Assembly: GCA_028874675.1 (NCBI GenBank) | Contig: JAPPJA010000165.1 | Span: forward strand, 1 to 12,868 | Reading direction: 5' to 3' | From: Chloroflexota bacterium | GTDB lineage: Bacteria > Chloroflexota > Dehalococcoidia > Lucifugimonadales > UBA3495 | DNA: 12,868 bases | Part shown: piece after piece, positions 6,095-12,853 of the stretch | How the letters are laid out: the number at the start of each line of letters is the position of its first letter | Position numbering within the stretch: the stretch's first letter is position 1 | The notes under the pieces: generated by a model | What the model saw: the letters and a program-made list of their open reading frames with translations, nothing else | The model's database searches: none | Told to the model about the DNA's origin: nothing | Made by a program: the position numbers and the translations under genes

Positions 6095-7309
6095 ATGGCA
6101 GACGGCAATGGTCCCTTGAATGGCATTCGAGTAATTGACCTGGGCCGCCACCAGGCCGGCCCCCGCTGCGCCCAGGTACTGGCCCGCATGGGCGCCGAGG
6201 TTATCAAGGTGGAGCGCCTGGGCGGCGAGGAGACCCGCTACCACGGGCCCTGGGTGCGCAAGCAGAGCGCCTACTGGGTGCAGTACAACAGCGGCAAGAA
6301 GTCCCTGAGCATGGACCTGCGCAAGGAGGAAGGCAAGGAGGCCCTGCGCCGGCTGGTCAAGGTTTCCGACGTCATCCTGCAGAACTTCCGCCCCGGCACG
6401 ATTGACACCATGGGCTTCGGCTACGACGTGCTGAAGGAACTCAACCCCCGCATCATCATGGTCAATGTTTCCGCCTACGGTCAGTTCGGCCCCTACCGGG
6501 AGAAGATCGGCTACGATCCCATCGGCCAGACCATGTCCGGCATCGCCATGATTACCGGCGAGGACGGAATGCCTCCCATCCGCGCCGGCGTGCCCATCAT
6601 CGACCGCACCACCGCCCTGCACGCCGCCATCGGCACCCTGGCCGCCCTGCACGAGCGGGAGCGTTCCGGCGAGGGCCAGTGCATTGACGTGTGCCTGGCC
6701 GACACGGGCTACAGCTACACCGAGATTCCCATCACCGCCTACCACGGCGCCGGCGTCGAACCCCGTCGCGGCGAGTCGGCGGCGCCGCCCAGTGGAACCT
6801 ACCCCTGCAAGGACGGCTGGGTGTTGATTTCCGCCGGAGACCAGCACCACTGGCACCGGGTCTGCAACGCCCTGGGACGCCCGGAGTGGCTGGAAGACCC
6901 CCGTTTCACCACCCGCCACGAGCGGGGCCGCAACGGCTCGGTGATCAACGACGCCATGCGGGAGCTGATGGCCGACATGAACATGAGCGAGGTCATTGAG
7001 CACTTCACCCGTCACGACGTGGTGGCGGCGCCGGTCAACACCATCGCCCAGGCGGCGCAGGACCCCCACCCGTGGGAACGCGGCGCCCTGCAGGAGGTCC
7101 CCGACTTCTTGGCCGGGACGATAGCGGTTTCCGGCGACTTCTGGCACTTCAGCCGCACCCCGGCGGTGGTAGGCTCCACCCCCAAGGTGGGCGAGCACAA
7201 TGAAGAGGTGCTGGGCAGCCTGCTGGGCTACACCGAGGCTGAAATCGCCGGGTTGAAGGAAGGCAACGTAATAGCCGAGTTCGACCACTACGACGACATA
7301 CCCGGCTAA
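6095..7309 (+). CDS. Family III CoA-transferase (CaiB/BaiF type)
   Basis: This 404-residue protein moves coenzyme A between carboxylic acids. Family features in order are DLGRHQAGPRCAQVLARMGAEVIKVE near the N-terminus (about residues 15-40), SMDLRKEEG (72-80), VILQNFRPGTIDTMGFGYD (93-111), SAYGQFGPY (126-134) and GEGQCIDVCLAD (192-203). Asp203 aligns by motif with the catalytic aspartate that forms the acyl anhydride in formyl-CoA transferase. The C-terminal part contains DPRFTTRHERGRN-like and DPHPWERG segments seen across the family. The substrate cannot be read from the sequence; relatives act on carnitine, formate/oxalate, mesaconate and succinate. It is a single-gene unit with its own promoter and a strong palindromic terminator. 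Repeat copy A begins 8 bp after the stop codon. Confidence 0.92.
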   Translation: MADGNGPLNGIRVIDLGRHQAGPRCAQVLARMGAEVIKVERLGGEETRYHGPWVRKQSAYWVQYNSGKKSLSMDLRKEEGKEALRRLVKVSDVILQNFRPGTIDTMGFGYDVLKELNPRIIMVNVSAYGQFGPYREKIGYDPIGQTMSGIAMITGEDGMPPIRAGVPIIDRTTALHAAIGTLAALHERERSGEGQCIDVCLADTGYSYTEIPITAYHGAGVEPRRGESAAPPSGTYPCKDGWVLISAGDQHHWHRVCNALGRPEWLEDPRFTTRHERGRNGSVINDAMRELMADMNMSEVIEHFTRHDVVAAPVNTIAQAAQDPHPWERGALQEVPDFLAGTIAVSGDFWHFSRTPAVVGSTPKVGEHNEEVLGSLLGYTEAEIAGLKEGNVIAEFDHYDDIPG

Positions 7310-7317
7310 ACACCTTT

Positions 7318-7348
7318 ATCCACGAAGGGACACGAAAAAGCGCGAAGG
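7318..7348 (+). repeat. 3'-end repeat, copy A (after the CoA-transferase gene)
   Basis: The core ATCCACGAAGGGACACGAA is followed by AAAGCGCGAAGG. It begins 8 bp after the CoA-transferase stop codon. Copy B (8032-8001, minus strand) matches it along about 31 bp with one base deleted and a few A/G changes, and it also begins 8 bp after a stop codon. Confidence 0.7.
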
Positions 7349-7349
7349 A

Positions 7350-7375
7350 GAGGGCCCCGAAATTTCGGGGCCCTC
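7350..7375. terminator. 26-bp perfect palindrome, probable terminator
   Basis: GAGGGCCCCGAAA (7350-7362) is followed at once by its exact reverse complement (7363-7375). An RNA hairpin of 10 or more base pairs would form downstream of the CoA-transferase gene, although only AATTG rather than a T run follows it. Because the palindrome is perfect and lies 23 bp upstream of the toxin start, it could instead, or also, be a binding site for a dimeric regulator of the toxin gene. Confidence 0.6.
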
Positions 7376-7398
7376 AATTGTTGGGGAATCTATTATCA

Positions 7399-7758
7399 AT
7401 GGCTTGGGAAGTAGAGTTTACCGACGAGTTTGAATCCTGGTGGACAGACTTGAGCGAGTCTCAACAGATATCTATTGCAGCCGGCGTTGGATTGCTGGAA
7501 GAGCGCGGGCCTACTTTGGACTACCCATTTACTTCAGCAATCAACAGTTCACGCCATAGCAATATGCGTGAATTGCGGATCCAAAGCGGAGGCCGTCCTT
7601 TTCGAGTATTTTACGCATTTGATCCAAGGCGTACCGCGATTTTGCTAATAGGTGGAGATAAGACCGGAGACAATCGATTCTATACAACCCTTGTATGCAG
7701 GGCTGATGACCTGTATGATGAGCACATAGACGAATTGCAGCTGGAGGGATTGCTCTAA
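7399..7758 (+). CDS. Gp49/HigB-like toxin of the RelE/ParE superfamily
   Basis: This 119-residue protein matches the phage-derived Gp49-like (DUF891) toxin family. It begins WEVEFTDEFESWW and has the diagnostic stretch from MRELRI (56-61) through GGRPFRVFYAFDPRRTAILL (64-83) to GGDKTGDNRFY (85-95). Toxins of this superfamily cut mRNA on the ribosome; this activity is known from relatives only. I prefer the ATG at 7399 over the in-frame TTG at 7378, which would add unrelated residues and overlap the palindrome region; GGGG lies 12 bp upstream of the ATG. By my count 300 bp of the gene are 48% GC against over 70% in a sampled stretch of the CoA-transferase, suggesting acquisition. The stop codon overlaps the next start (TAATG). 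Confidence 0.85.
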   Translation: MAWEVEFTDEFESWWTDLSESQQISIAAGVGLLEERGPTLDYPFTSAINSSRHSNMRELRIQSGGRPFRVFYAFDPRRTAILLIGGDKTGDNRFYTTLVCRADDLYDEHIDELQLEGLL

Positions 7759-7901
7759 TGAGTGGTCACCGTAAGTTCAGCGAACTGACCAAGAAATTCA
7801 CCCAGGAAGACTGGCAAAAGGTTGAAGAAATCAAGGCTGAGATGCGCGAGACCATCAAGGCCGAATCGGACAAGAAGGAAAAGAGCTTGGCAAAATCCTA
7901 G
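7758..7901 (+). CDS. Short antitoxin-like protein lacking a helix-turn-helix
   Basis: This 47-codon gene overlaps the toxin stop by one base (TAATG), the typical coupling of toxin and antitoxin genes. The protein starts MSGHRKFSELTKKFTQEDW and continues with a Lys/Glu-rich segment that is probably helical. This beginning resembles the N-terminus of XRE/HigA antitoxins encoded after Gp49-type toxins, but those usually continue into a LTQxxLA helix-turn-helix that is absent here. No continuation of the domain is visible in the 138 bp that follow, and a terminator-like hairpin starts about 30 bp after the stop. It may be a naturally minimal antitoxin that binds the toxin but not DNA, or a remnant of a longer one. 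Assignment rests on position and the short N-terminal likeness. Confidence 0.65.
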   Translation: MSGHRKFSELTKKFTQEDWQKVEEIKAEMRETIKAESDKKEKSLAKS

Positions 7902-7928
7902 CGTTACTGGATAGCTAGAGTTGTGCAC

Positions 7929-7949
7929 AAAAAGCCTCAGACCGAGGCT
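7929..7949 (-). terminator. Intrinsic terminator for the asparaginase gene, possibly bidirectional
   Basis: On the minus strand AGCCTC-GGTCT-GAGGCT forms a 6-bp stem with a 5-base loop that runs into TTTTT (7933-7929). It lies downstream of the asparaginase-family gene. On the plus strand the same hairpin follows the small antitoxin gene by about 30 bp, with CCATTTATT after it, so it may act weakly in that direction too. Confidence 0.6.
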
Positions 7950-8000
7950 CCATTTATTCAAGCCGTAGCCCCATCGCCCTCTCCGACATCGGCCCTATCT

Positions 8001-8032
8001 CCCCTTCGTGCCCCTTCGCGTCCTTCGTGGAT
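8001..8032 (-). repeat. 3'-end repeat, copy B (after the asparaginase-family gene)
   Basis: On the minus strand the core ATCCACGAAGGACGCGAA is followed by GGGGCACGAAGGGG. It begins 8 bp after the asparaginase stop codon (8041), the same distance and orientation as copy A relative to the CoA-transferase gene. Relative to each other, A and B are imperfect inverted repeats that enclose the toxin-antitoxin pair. Confidence 0.7.
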
Positions 8033-8040
8033 GAACGAAC

Positions 8041-9051
8041 CTAATACTCCAGCATCATTCGCTGTATCTCCCCCGCATCATCCGTCTTCGTCAGGGCCAG
8101 CATCAGCAAGATTCTCGCCTTCTTGGGGGCCAGGTTGTCGGCCGCGATGTAGCCGTCCTCCACGAAGCGGCGGGTGCGCATCACCCGCCCGTTGCCCGTC
8201 TGGGTGGCGATGACCACCGGAATTCCCTTTTCCCTCGCCCCTTTCAGCGCCGCCATGAACTCCGGCGACGAACTGCCCCCGCCCAGCCCGGCCGCCACGA
8301 TGCCGGCCACCCCGGCATCGGCCAGGGCGTTGACCACCAGCCCGTCGGCTCCGGCATAGGCGTAGGCAATGTCCACCCGGGGCAGTTCATCTACGCCGGC
8401 GATGTCGAACTCGCTGTCCACCGTGTGGGCGCGGGCCGGACTGCGGTAGAAGACCACCTCCTCATCGGAGTCGGCGTAACCCAGGCAGCCCAGCTCGCCG
8501 GCGCGGAAAGTCTCCAGCCGGTAGCTGTTGCTCTTGGTCACGTCCCTGGCGGCCTGGATCTCGTTGTTCAGGACCGTCAGGGTTCCCCGGCCGGCCGACT
8601 GGGGCGCCGCGGCCACCCGGATGCAGTCCAGCAGGTTGAGGTCGGCGTCGGTTCCCATGCCCGTGGGGGGCCGCATGGCTCCGGTTACCACCACCGGCCG
8701 CCGGTCCCGCACCGTCAGGTTCAGAAAGTAGGCCGTCTCCTCCAGCGTGGCGGTCCCGTGGGTAACGGCCACACCGGCGGCGCCCTGGTCCAGGGCGAAG
8801 ATGTCGTTGATTCGGCGGGCCAGCTGCAGCCAGTGACTGGGCAGGATGTTGGCGCTGCCCACATTGACCAACTGCTCCGGCAGCACCTCGGCAAATTCTC
8901 CGGCCTCGGGAATGTTGCCCAGCATCTGCTCGATGGTCAGGTGCCGGTTGCGATAGCTGTAGTTGATGTAGTCGGTACGGAAGTCCCCGATGAATGAGAT
9001 GGACCCGCCGGTGCCGATGAGATATACGCGGGGCTTCTGGTCGGTGGTCAT
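8041..9051 (-). CDS. Asparaginase-family protein with altered active-site residues
   Basis: This 336-residue protein is clearly of the bacterial asparaginase/glutaminase fold. It shows GTGGSIS (residues 13-19), VGSANI (64-69), VTHGTATLEETAYFLNLT (96-113), VVVTGAMRPP (120-129), GTDADLNLLD (133-142) and AARDVTK (167-173). By motif alignment with E. coli AnsB, the first nucleophile threonine (Thr12) is Ser17, Thr89 is Thr100, the substrate-binding Asp90 is Ala101, and Lys162 is Lys173. The enzyme should hydrolyse an amide to an acid and ammonia, but the Asp-to-Ala change argues for a different substrate or weaker binding. There is no signal peptide, so it is cytoplasmic. The start is supported by AAAGGAG about 8 bp upstream. 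It is divergent from the sugar dehydrogenase gene and ends at a terminator and repeat B. Confidence 0.88.
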   Translation of the reverse strand: MTTDQKPRVYLIGTGGSISFIGDFRTDYINYSYRNRHLTIEQMLGNIPEAGEFAEVLPEQLVNVGSANILPSHWLQLARRINDIFALDQGAAGVAVTHGTATLEETAYFLNLTVRDRRPVVVTGAMRPPTGMGTDADLNLLDCIRVAAAPQSAGRGTLTVLNNEIQAARDVTKSNSYRLETFRAGELGCLGYADSDEEVVFYRSPARAHTVDSEFDIAGVDELPRVDIAYAYAGADGLVVNALADAGVAGIVAAGLGGGSSSPEFMAALKGAREKGIPVVIATQTGNGRVMRTRRFVEDGYIAADNLAPKKARILLMLALTKTDDAGEIQRMMLEY

Positions 9052-9065
9052 GAGCGGCGCTCCTT

Positions 9066-9094
9066 TTGCTTAATGCGGGAGGGTTTCGTATGCT
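9066..9094 (+). promoter_or_regulatory. Possible promoter for the sugar dehydrogenase gene
   Basis: TTGCTT (9066-9071) and TATGCT (9089-9094) are separated by 17 bp. If used, transcription would start near 9101, which excludes translation from the in-frame upstream codon at 9073 and agrees with the lipoprotein start at 9190. The match is moderate and partly overlaps the ribosome-binding region of the divergent asparaginase gene. Confidence 0.3.
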
Positions 9095-9189
9095 GTAAGT
9101 ATAGGCTATTGCCTCAACCGCCGAACTCAGGGGATGTAAACGACCTGGCCATGCCCGAAGCCGTGGCCGGGCACGGCGGCCTGAACATT

Positions 9190-10338
9190 ATGCGCCCACT
9201 CACCATGTATCCCTTGCTGATGATCCTGGCCGCGCTGACCCTGTCGGCGGCGGCATGCCAGCCCTTCCTTTCCGGCGGCGGCGATGGGGCCGGCGGTACC
9301 GTGGCGGCCGAGGTTGTCGCCCCTCCCGGGGGCCTGGCCGTGGAAACGGTGGTGGAGGGACTGGAGATTCCCTGGGACCTGGCCTTCACCCCCGATGGCC
9401 GCATCCTGGTCACCGAGCGCCCGGGCCGTATCCGGGTTGTGAAAGGGGGATTACTGCAGGGCGTCCCCTACGCCACTATTGACGTCTTTCACCGCTCGGA
9501 GGCGGGACTCATGGGCATTGCCCTGCATCCCCAATTCGCCGACAACGGCTACCTCTACGTCTGCTACACCTACCGCTCGGGACGGGACACCTACAACCGC
9601 ATTGCCAGGCTGACCGACCGGGGGGACCATGCCGCAGACCACCACGTTATCCTGGACGGCATCCCCGGAGATACCCGCCACGACGGCTGCCGCATCCGCT
9701 TTGGCCCCGACGGCTACCTGTACGCCACCACCGGCGACGCCACCGACCCCGGCCTGTCCCAGGACCTGCATTCGCTGGCGGGAAAGGTGCTGCGGATGAC
9801 GGCCGATGGAGACGCGCCGCCGGACAACCCCTTCCCCGGGTCACTGGTATATACCTGGGGTCACCGGAACCCACAGGGGCTGGACTGGCATCCGGAGACG
9901 GGGGACCTCTTTATCACCGAGCACGGCCCCAACCGGGATGACGAGGTCAACCTGCTGCACCCGGGCGGGAACTATGGGTGGCCCGAGGTAACCGGAGCCG
10001 CTGGCGACCCGGAATATGTGGACTCCGTGCTGGCCCTGACGCCTACCGTGGCCATTGCCGGGGCTGCCTTTGTTGCCGGGGGAGGCATGCCCGCCTCTTG
10101 GCAGGGCAACCTGGTATTCGCCGCGCTCAAGAGTTCACACCTGCAGCGGGTGACCCTGGAACCGCCCGACTATCGCGCGGCAGCCAAGCGCCAGATACTG
10201 TTCCAGGGCCGGTACGGACGTCTGCGCGCCGTGGTTATGGGTCCGGACGGCTATCTCTACTTCACCACCAGCAACCGGGACGGCCGGGGCAGTCCCCGCC
10301 AGGGCGACGACCGCCTTCTGCGGCTGGGACTACCCTGA
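9190..10338 (+). CDS. PQQ-dependent sugar dehydrogenase family lipoprotein (glucose/sorbosone dehydrogenase)
   Basis: This 382-residue protein has a signal peptide with lipobox SAAAC (Cys23 the likely lipidated residue), a short Gly-rich linker, and a six-bladed glucose/sorbosone dehydrogenase propeller. Visible family motifs are IPWDLAF (60-66), LMGIALHPQF (107-116), HDGCRIRFGPDGYLYATTGDA with His164 at the position of the catalytic histidine, GHRNPQGL (224-231), EHGPNRDDEVN (244-254) and GGNYGWP (259-265). Relatives oxidise aldoses with pyrroloquinoline quinone outside the cytoplasm; many are cofactor-binding by homology only. I chose 9190 because it places the lipobox correctly; the frame stays open to 9073 but the extra 39 residues are not signal-like, and no start has a strong ribosome-binding site. 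It is transcribed alone, with a 430-bp gap before ftsH. Confidence 0.87.
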   Translation: MRPLTMYPLLMILAALTLSAAACQPFLSGGGDGAGGTVAAEVVAPPGGLAVETVVEGLEIPWDLAFTPDGRILVTERPGRIRVVKGGLLQGVPYATIDVFHRSEAGLMGIALHPQFADNGYLYVCYTYRSGRDTYNRIARLTDRGDHAADHHVILDGIPGDTRHDGCRIRFGPDGYLYATTGDATDPGLSQDLHSLAGKVLRMTADGDAPPDNPFPGSLVYTWGHRNPQGLDWHPETGDLFITEHGPNRDDEVNLLHPGGNYGWPEVTGAAGDPEYVDSVLALTPTVAIAGAAFVAGGGMPASWQGNLVFAALKSSHLQRVTLEPPDYRAAAKRQILFQGRYGRLRAVVMGPDGYLYFTTSNRDGRGSPRQGDDRLLRLGLP

Positions 10339-10674
10339 TGCGGGCCGCGTAACCCGGCACGGTGGAAGTCCTTTTCCGCCGCGCCAGGACCATCATGACG
10401 CGGGTCGCGCCCATGACCGCAGCGGCCGGTAAAGGCGCGACTGGAGACCCGGCACCGCCGGCCGGGGCCATCGTATTTCGAGGATGGGCATGGCCAGCGA
10501 GGCAGAAACACCTGAAGCAGTGCCTGCCAGCCAGGGAACCGGACGCGGACCGGGCTGCCCCGCCGGGAGTTCGGGCCCCGGCATGCTCAGGGCGGCCGGA
10601 TTCTATACCGCCAGCCCTGGCGTAATTTGGGCGAAAACCGTAGTGAGATTGACCTTTCCCGGTAGCTGAATTCT
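10339..10674. other. GC-rich intergenic stretch without a recognisable gene
   Basis: This stretch lies between the sugar dehydrogenase stop codon and the ftsH promoter. Several reading frames on both strands stay open for 60-140 codons, but their translations are low-complexity Pro/Ala/Arg/Gly sequence without a family motif, a good ribosome-binding site or a clear start. They are best explained by high GC. A decayed gene cannot be excluded. I saw no RNA gene or strong terminator in it. Confidence 0.5.
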
Positions 10675-10703
10675 TTGCAATTTCACAACGCCTCATTTAA
10701 TAT
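10675..10703 (+). promoter_or_regulatory. Sigma70-like promoter for ftsH
   Basis: TTGCAA (10675-10680) and TAATAT (10698-10703) are separated by 17 bp inside a locally AT-rich patch that stands out from the GC-rich flanks. TTTAAT (10696-10701) is an alternative -10 with 15-bp spacing. The predicted leader before the ftsH start is about 60 bp. Confidence 0.5.
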
Positions 10704-10768
10704 ATGACGTAGAAGAAGGGTAGTGTGGACGGTTCCGGCCCAAATGCTGGCCGCAGAAGGGGATTAAA

Positions 10769-12769
10769 TTGAGAATGGGAAATAACCGGTGGCTCCGCAA
10801 CAGCCTGGTTTACCTGTTAATAATCATCGGTGTAATCGTCATCTTCTACACCCTGATTCCGGCCTTTGGCACCCGAAACGACCTGCCGCTGACCGAGGTA
10901 ATTGCCAAGGCCCAGAATCACGAGATCAGCGAGATCATTGTCGAAGGCGAGAAGCTGACCGTGATTCCCATTGTCACCGGCGGCGTGGGTGGAACCCAGT
11001 ACACCAGCCGCATCAACGAGCAGACCGACATCATGCAGGTGCTGGCGGCCAATGACGTTGAGACCGGCCCCGGCAGCCTGCAGGTTACCTTTAAGGGTTC
11101 CGGCGGCCTGGGCAGCTTCCTGGGGTTGCTGCTGAACTTCCTGCCCCTTATCTTCTTCGGCGGCCTGATTCTGTTCATGATGCGCCAGGCCCAGGGCAGC
11201 AATAACCAGACCCTGAGCTTCGGACGCAGCCGCGCCCGGATGATGCCGTTCAACCGCCCCACGGTAACCTTCTCCGACGTAGCCGGCGTGGACGAGGCCA
11301 AGACGGAACTGGTGGAGGTGGTGGAGTTCCTGAAGTACCCGGAACGCTTCCTGTCCCTGGGGGCCCGCATTCCCAAGGGCGTGCTGCTGGTGGGCCAGCC
11401 CGGAACGGGCAAAACCCTGCTGGCCCGGGCCGTGGCCGGAGAGGCGGGAGTGCCTTTCTTCCACATCAGCGGCAGCGAATTTGTTGAAATGTTCGTGGGC
11501 GTAGGCGCCGCCAGGGTGCGCGACCTGTTCGACCAGGCCAAGCGTAACGCCCCTTGTATCGTGTTCGTGGACGAAATTGACGCCGTGGGCCGCCACCGGG
11601 GAGCCGGTCTGGGCGGCGGCCACGACGAGCGGGAGCAGACCCTGAACCAGATCCTGGTGGAAATGGACGGCTTCGAAAGCAACACCAACATCATCGTGCT
11701 GGCCGCCACCAACCGCCCGGACATCCTGGACCCGGCCCTGCTGCGTCCCGGCCGGTTCGACCGCCGGGTGGTGCTGGATCTGCCCGATGTGGTGGGGCGC
11801 CAGGCCATCCTGAAGGTCCATTCCGCCGGCAAGCCCCTGGGGGCCGAAATAAACCTGGAAACGCTGGCCAAGGAGACGCCCGGCTTCAGCGGGGCCGACC
11901 TGTCCAACCTGATTAACGAGGCGGCCCTGCTGGCCGCCCGCAAGAACCAGAAGTCCATCCACATGCCCGATTTTGAAGAGGCGGTGGAGCGGGTAATTGC
12001 CGGCCCGGAGCGCAAGAGCCGGGTTATCAACACCCGGGAGAAAGAAATGACGGCCTACCACGAGGCGGGCCACGCCCTGGTGGCCTGGGTATTGCCTCAC
12101 GCCGACCGGGTCCACAAGATTTCCATCATCTCCCGGGGCAATATGGGCGGCCACACCACCCTTCTGCCCGAAGAAGACCGGTATCTGTGGACGAAAAACC
12201 AGTTCCTGGACATGATGGCCGTCACCATGGGCGGACGCGTGGCCGAGGAGCAGATCTTCGACGAGGTTACCACCGGCGCCAGCAACGACCTGGAGCGGGC
12301 CACCAAGATAGCCCTGGGCATGATCAAGCGCTACGGCATGAGCAGCGCCCTGGGTCCCCGCACCTTCGGCAAGCGGGAGGAGCTGGTCTTCCTGGGCCGG
12401 GAAATCAGCGAGGAACGGGACTACGGGGACAAGGTGGCCGAGGAGATTGACCAGGAGGTCAAGGAGCTGGTCAATAACGCCTACGTTCAGGCCTGCGACA
12501 TCCTGATCGAGCACAAGCCCGACCTTGTCCGAATCGCCGAGTACCTGATCGAGCATGAGGCCATATCCGGCGACGCCCTGAACCGCCTCTTCAACAATGA
12601 AGACATGGGTGGAGAGGGCGACACGGGCACGCCAGCCGTTCCGCCGGAAACGCCTCCCTACGCGCCGAAGCCGGCCTCGCCTAACACATCCCCGCAGCCG
12701 GCGCCGTCCCTGTCCAGCCAGAACGCCCCGGACATGGGAACAATGTCCACGGGCAGCGGCGACAACTAG
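10769..12769 (+). CDS. ftsH: ATP-dependent zinc metalloprotease FtsH
   Basis: FtsH is the membrane-anchored AAA+ protease that degrades misfolded membrane proteins and short-lived cytoplasmic regulators as a hexamer. All signatures are present in this 666-residue copy: membrane segments at about 12-31 and 115-137 around a short extracytoplasmic domain, Walker A GQPGTGKT (209-216), pore motif FVGVGA (242-247), Walker B VFVDEID (265-271), second region of homology TNRPDILDPALLRPGRFDR (314-332), zinc site HEAGH (431-435) and third ligand Asp507 in NDLERAT. A Pro/Ser/Thr-rich tail of about 50 residues (615-666) extends past the protease domain. I favour the TTG at 10769 because AAGGGG (10757-10762) is 6 bp away; the ATG at 10775 is 12 bp away, and the two differ by two residues. 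Confidence 0.97.
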   Translation: MRMGNNRWLRNSLVYLLIIIGVIVIFYTLIPAFGTRNDLPLTEVIAKAQNHEISEIIVEGEKLTVIPIVTGGVGGTQYTSRINEQTDIMQVLAANDVETGPGSLQVTFKGSGGLGSFLGLLLNFLPLIFFGGLILFMMRQAQGSNNQTLSFGRSRARMMPFNRPTVTFSDVAGVDEAKTELVEVVEFLKYPERFLSLGARIPKGVLLVGQPGTGKTLLARAVAGEAGVPFFHISGSEFVEMFVGVGAARVRDLFDQAKRNAPCIVFVDEIDAVGRHRGAGLGGGHDEREQTLNQILVEMDGFESNTNIIVLAATNRPDILDPALLRPGRFDRRVVLDLPDVVGRQAILKVHSAGKPLGAEINLETLAKETPGFSGADLSNLINEAALLAARKNQKSIHMPDFEEAVERVIAGPERKSRVINTREKEMTAYHEAGHALVAWVLPHADRVHKISIISRGNMGGHTTLLPEEDRYLWTKNQFLDMMAVTMGGRVAEEQIFDEVTTGASNDLERATKIALGMIKRYGMSSALGPRTFGKREELVFLGREISEERDYGDKVAEEIDQEVKELVNNAYVQACDILIEHKPDLVRIAEYLIEHEAISGDALNRLFNNEDMGGEGDTGTPAVPPETPPYAPKPASPNTSPQPAPSLSSQNAPDMGTMSTGSGDN

Positions 12770-12779
12770 AGCGCGCCAT

Positions 12780-12796
12780 CGGGACAACGGGTCCCG
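12780..12796 (+). terminator. Weak hairpin after ftsH
   Basis: CGGGAC (12780-12785) and GTCCCG (12791-12796) form a 6-bp stem with a 5-base loop starting 11 bp after the ftsH stop codon. No T run follows, so it may be an attenuating or stabilising hairpin rather than a true terminator. Confidence 0.3.
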
Positions 12797-12853
12797 CATG
12801 TGGCTGACAACAGCATGAGTCATCCCGAATTTTGGGAACAGATAGAGAAAGTT

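Noticed and set aside
6074..7288. A 404-codon frame antisense to the CoA-transferase gene
   Set aside because: It is a compositional shadow of a well-supported gene, without domain signatures of its own.
7318..8032. Copies A and B as terminal inverted repeats of a transposon-like element
   Set aside because: Each copy is explained by its position after a stop codon, a third copy lies elsewhere without a partner, there is no transposase, and I saw no target-site duplication.
9073..9189. N-terminal extension of the sugar dehydrogenase from the upstream start
   Set aside because: The extra residues are not signal-like and would bury the lipoprotein signal. A possible promoter overlaps this start.
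10262..10696. A 144-codon minus-strand frame across the end of the sugar dehydrogenase gene and the following gap
   Set aside because: It overlaps a supported gene, lacks a family motif and has low-complexity content.
10817..12823. A 668-codon open frame antisense to almost all of ftsH
   Set aside because: It mirrors the ftsH reading frame, a common effect of GC-rich codon bias. Its translation has no recognisable domain, and FtsH is certain.
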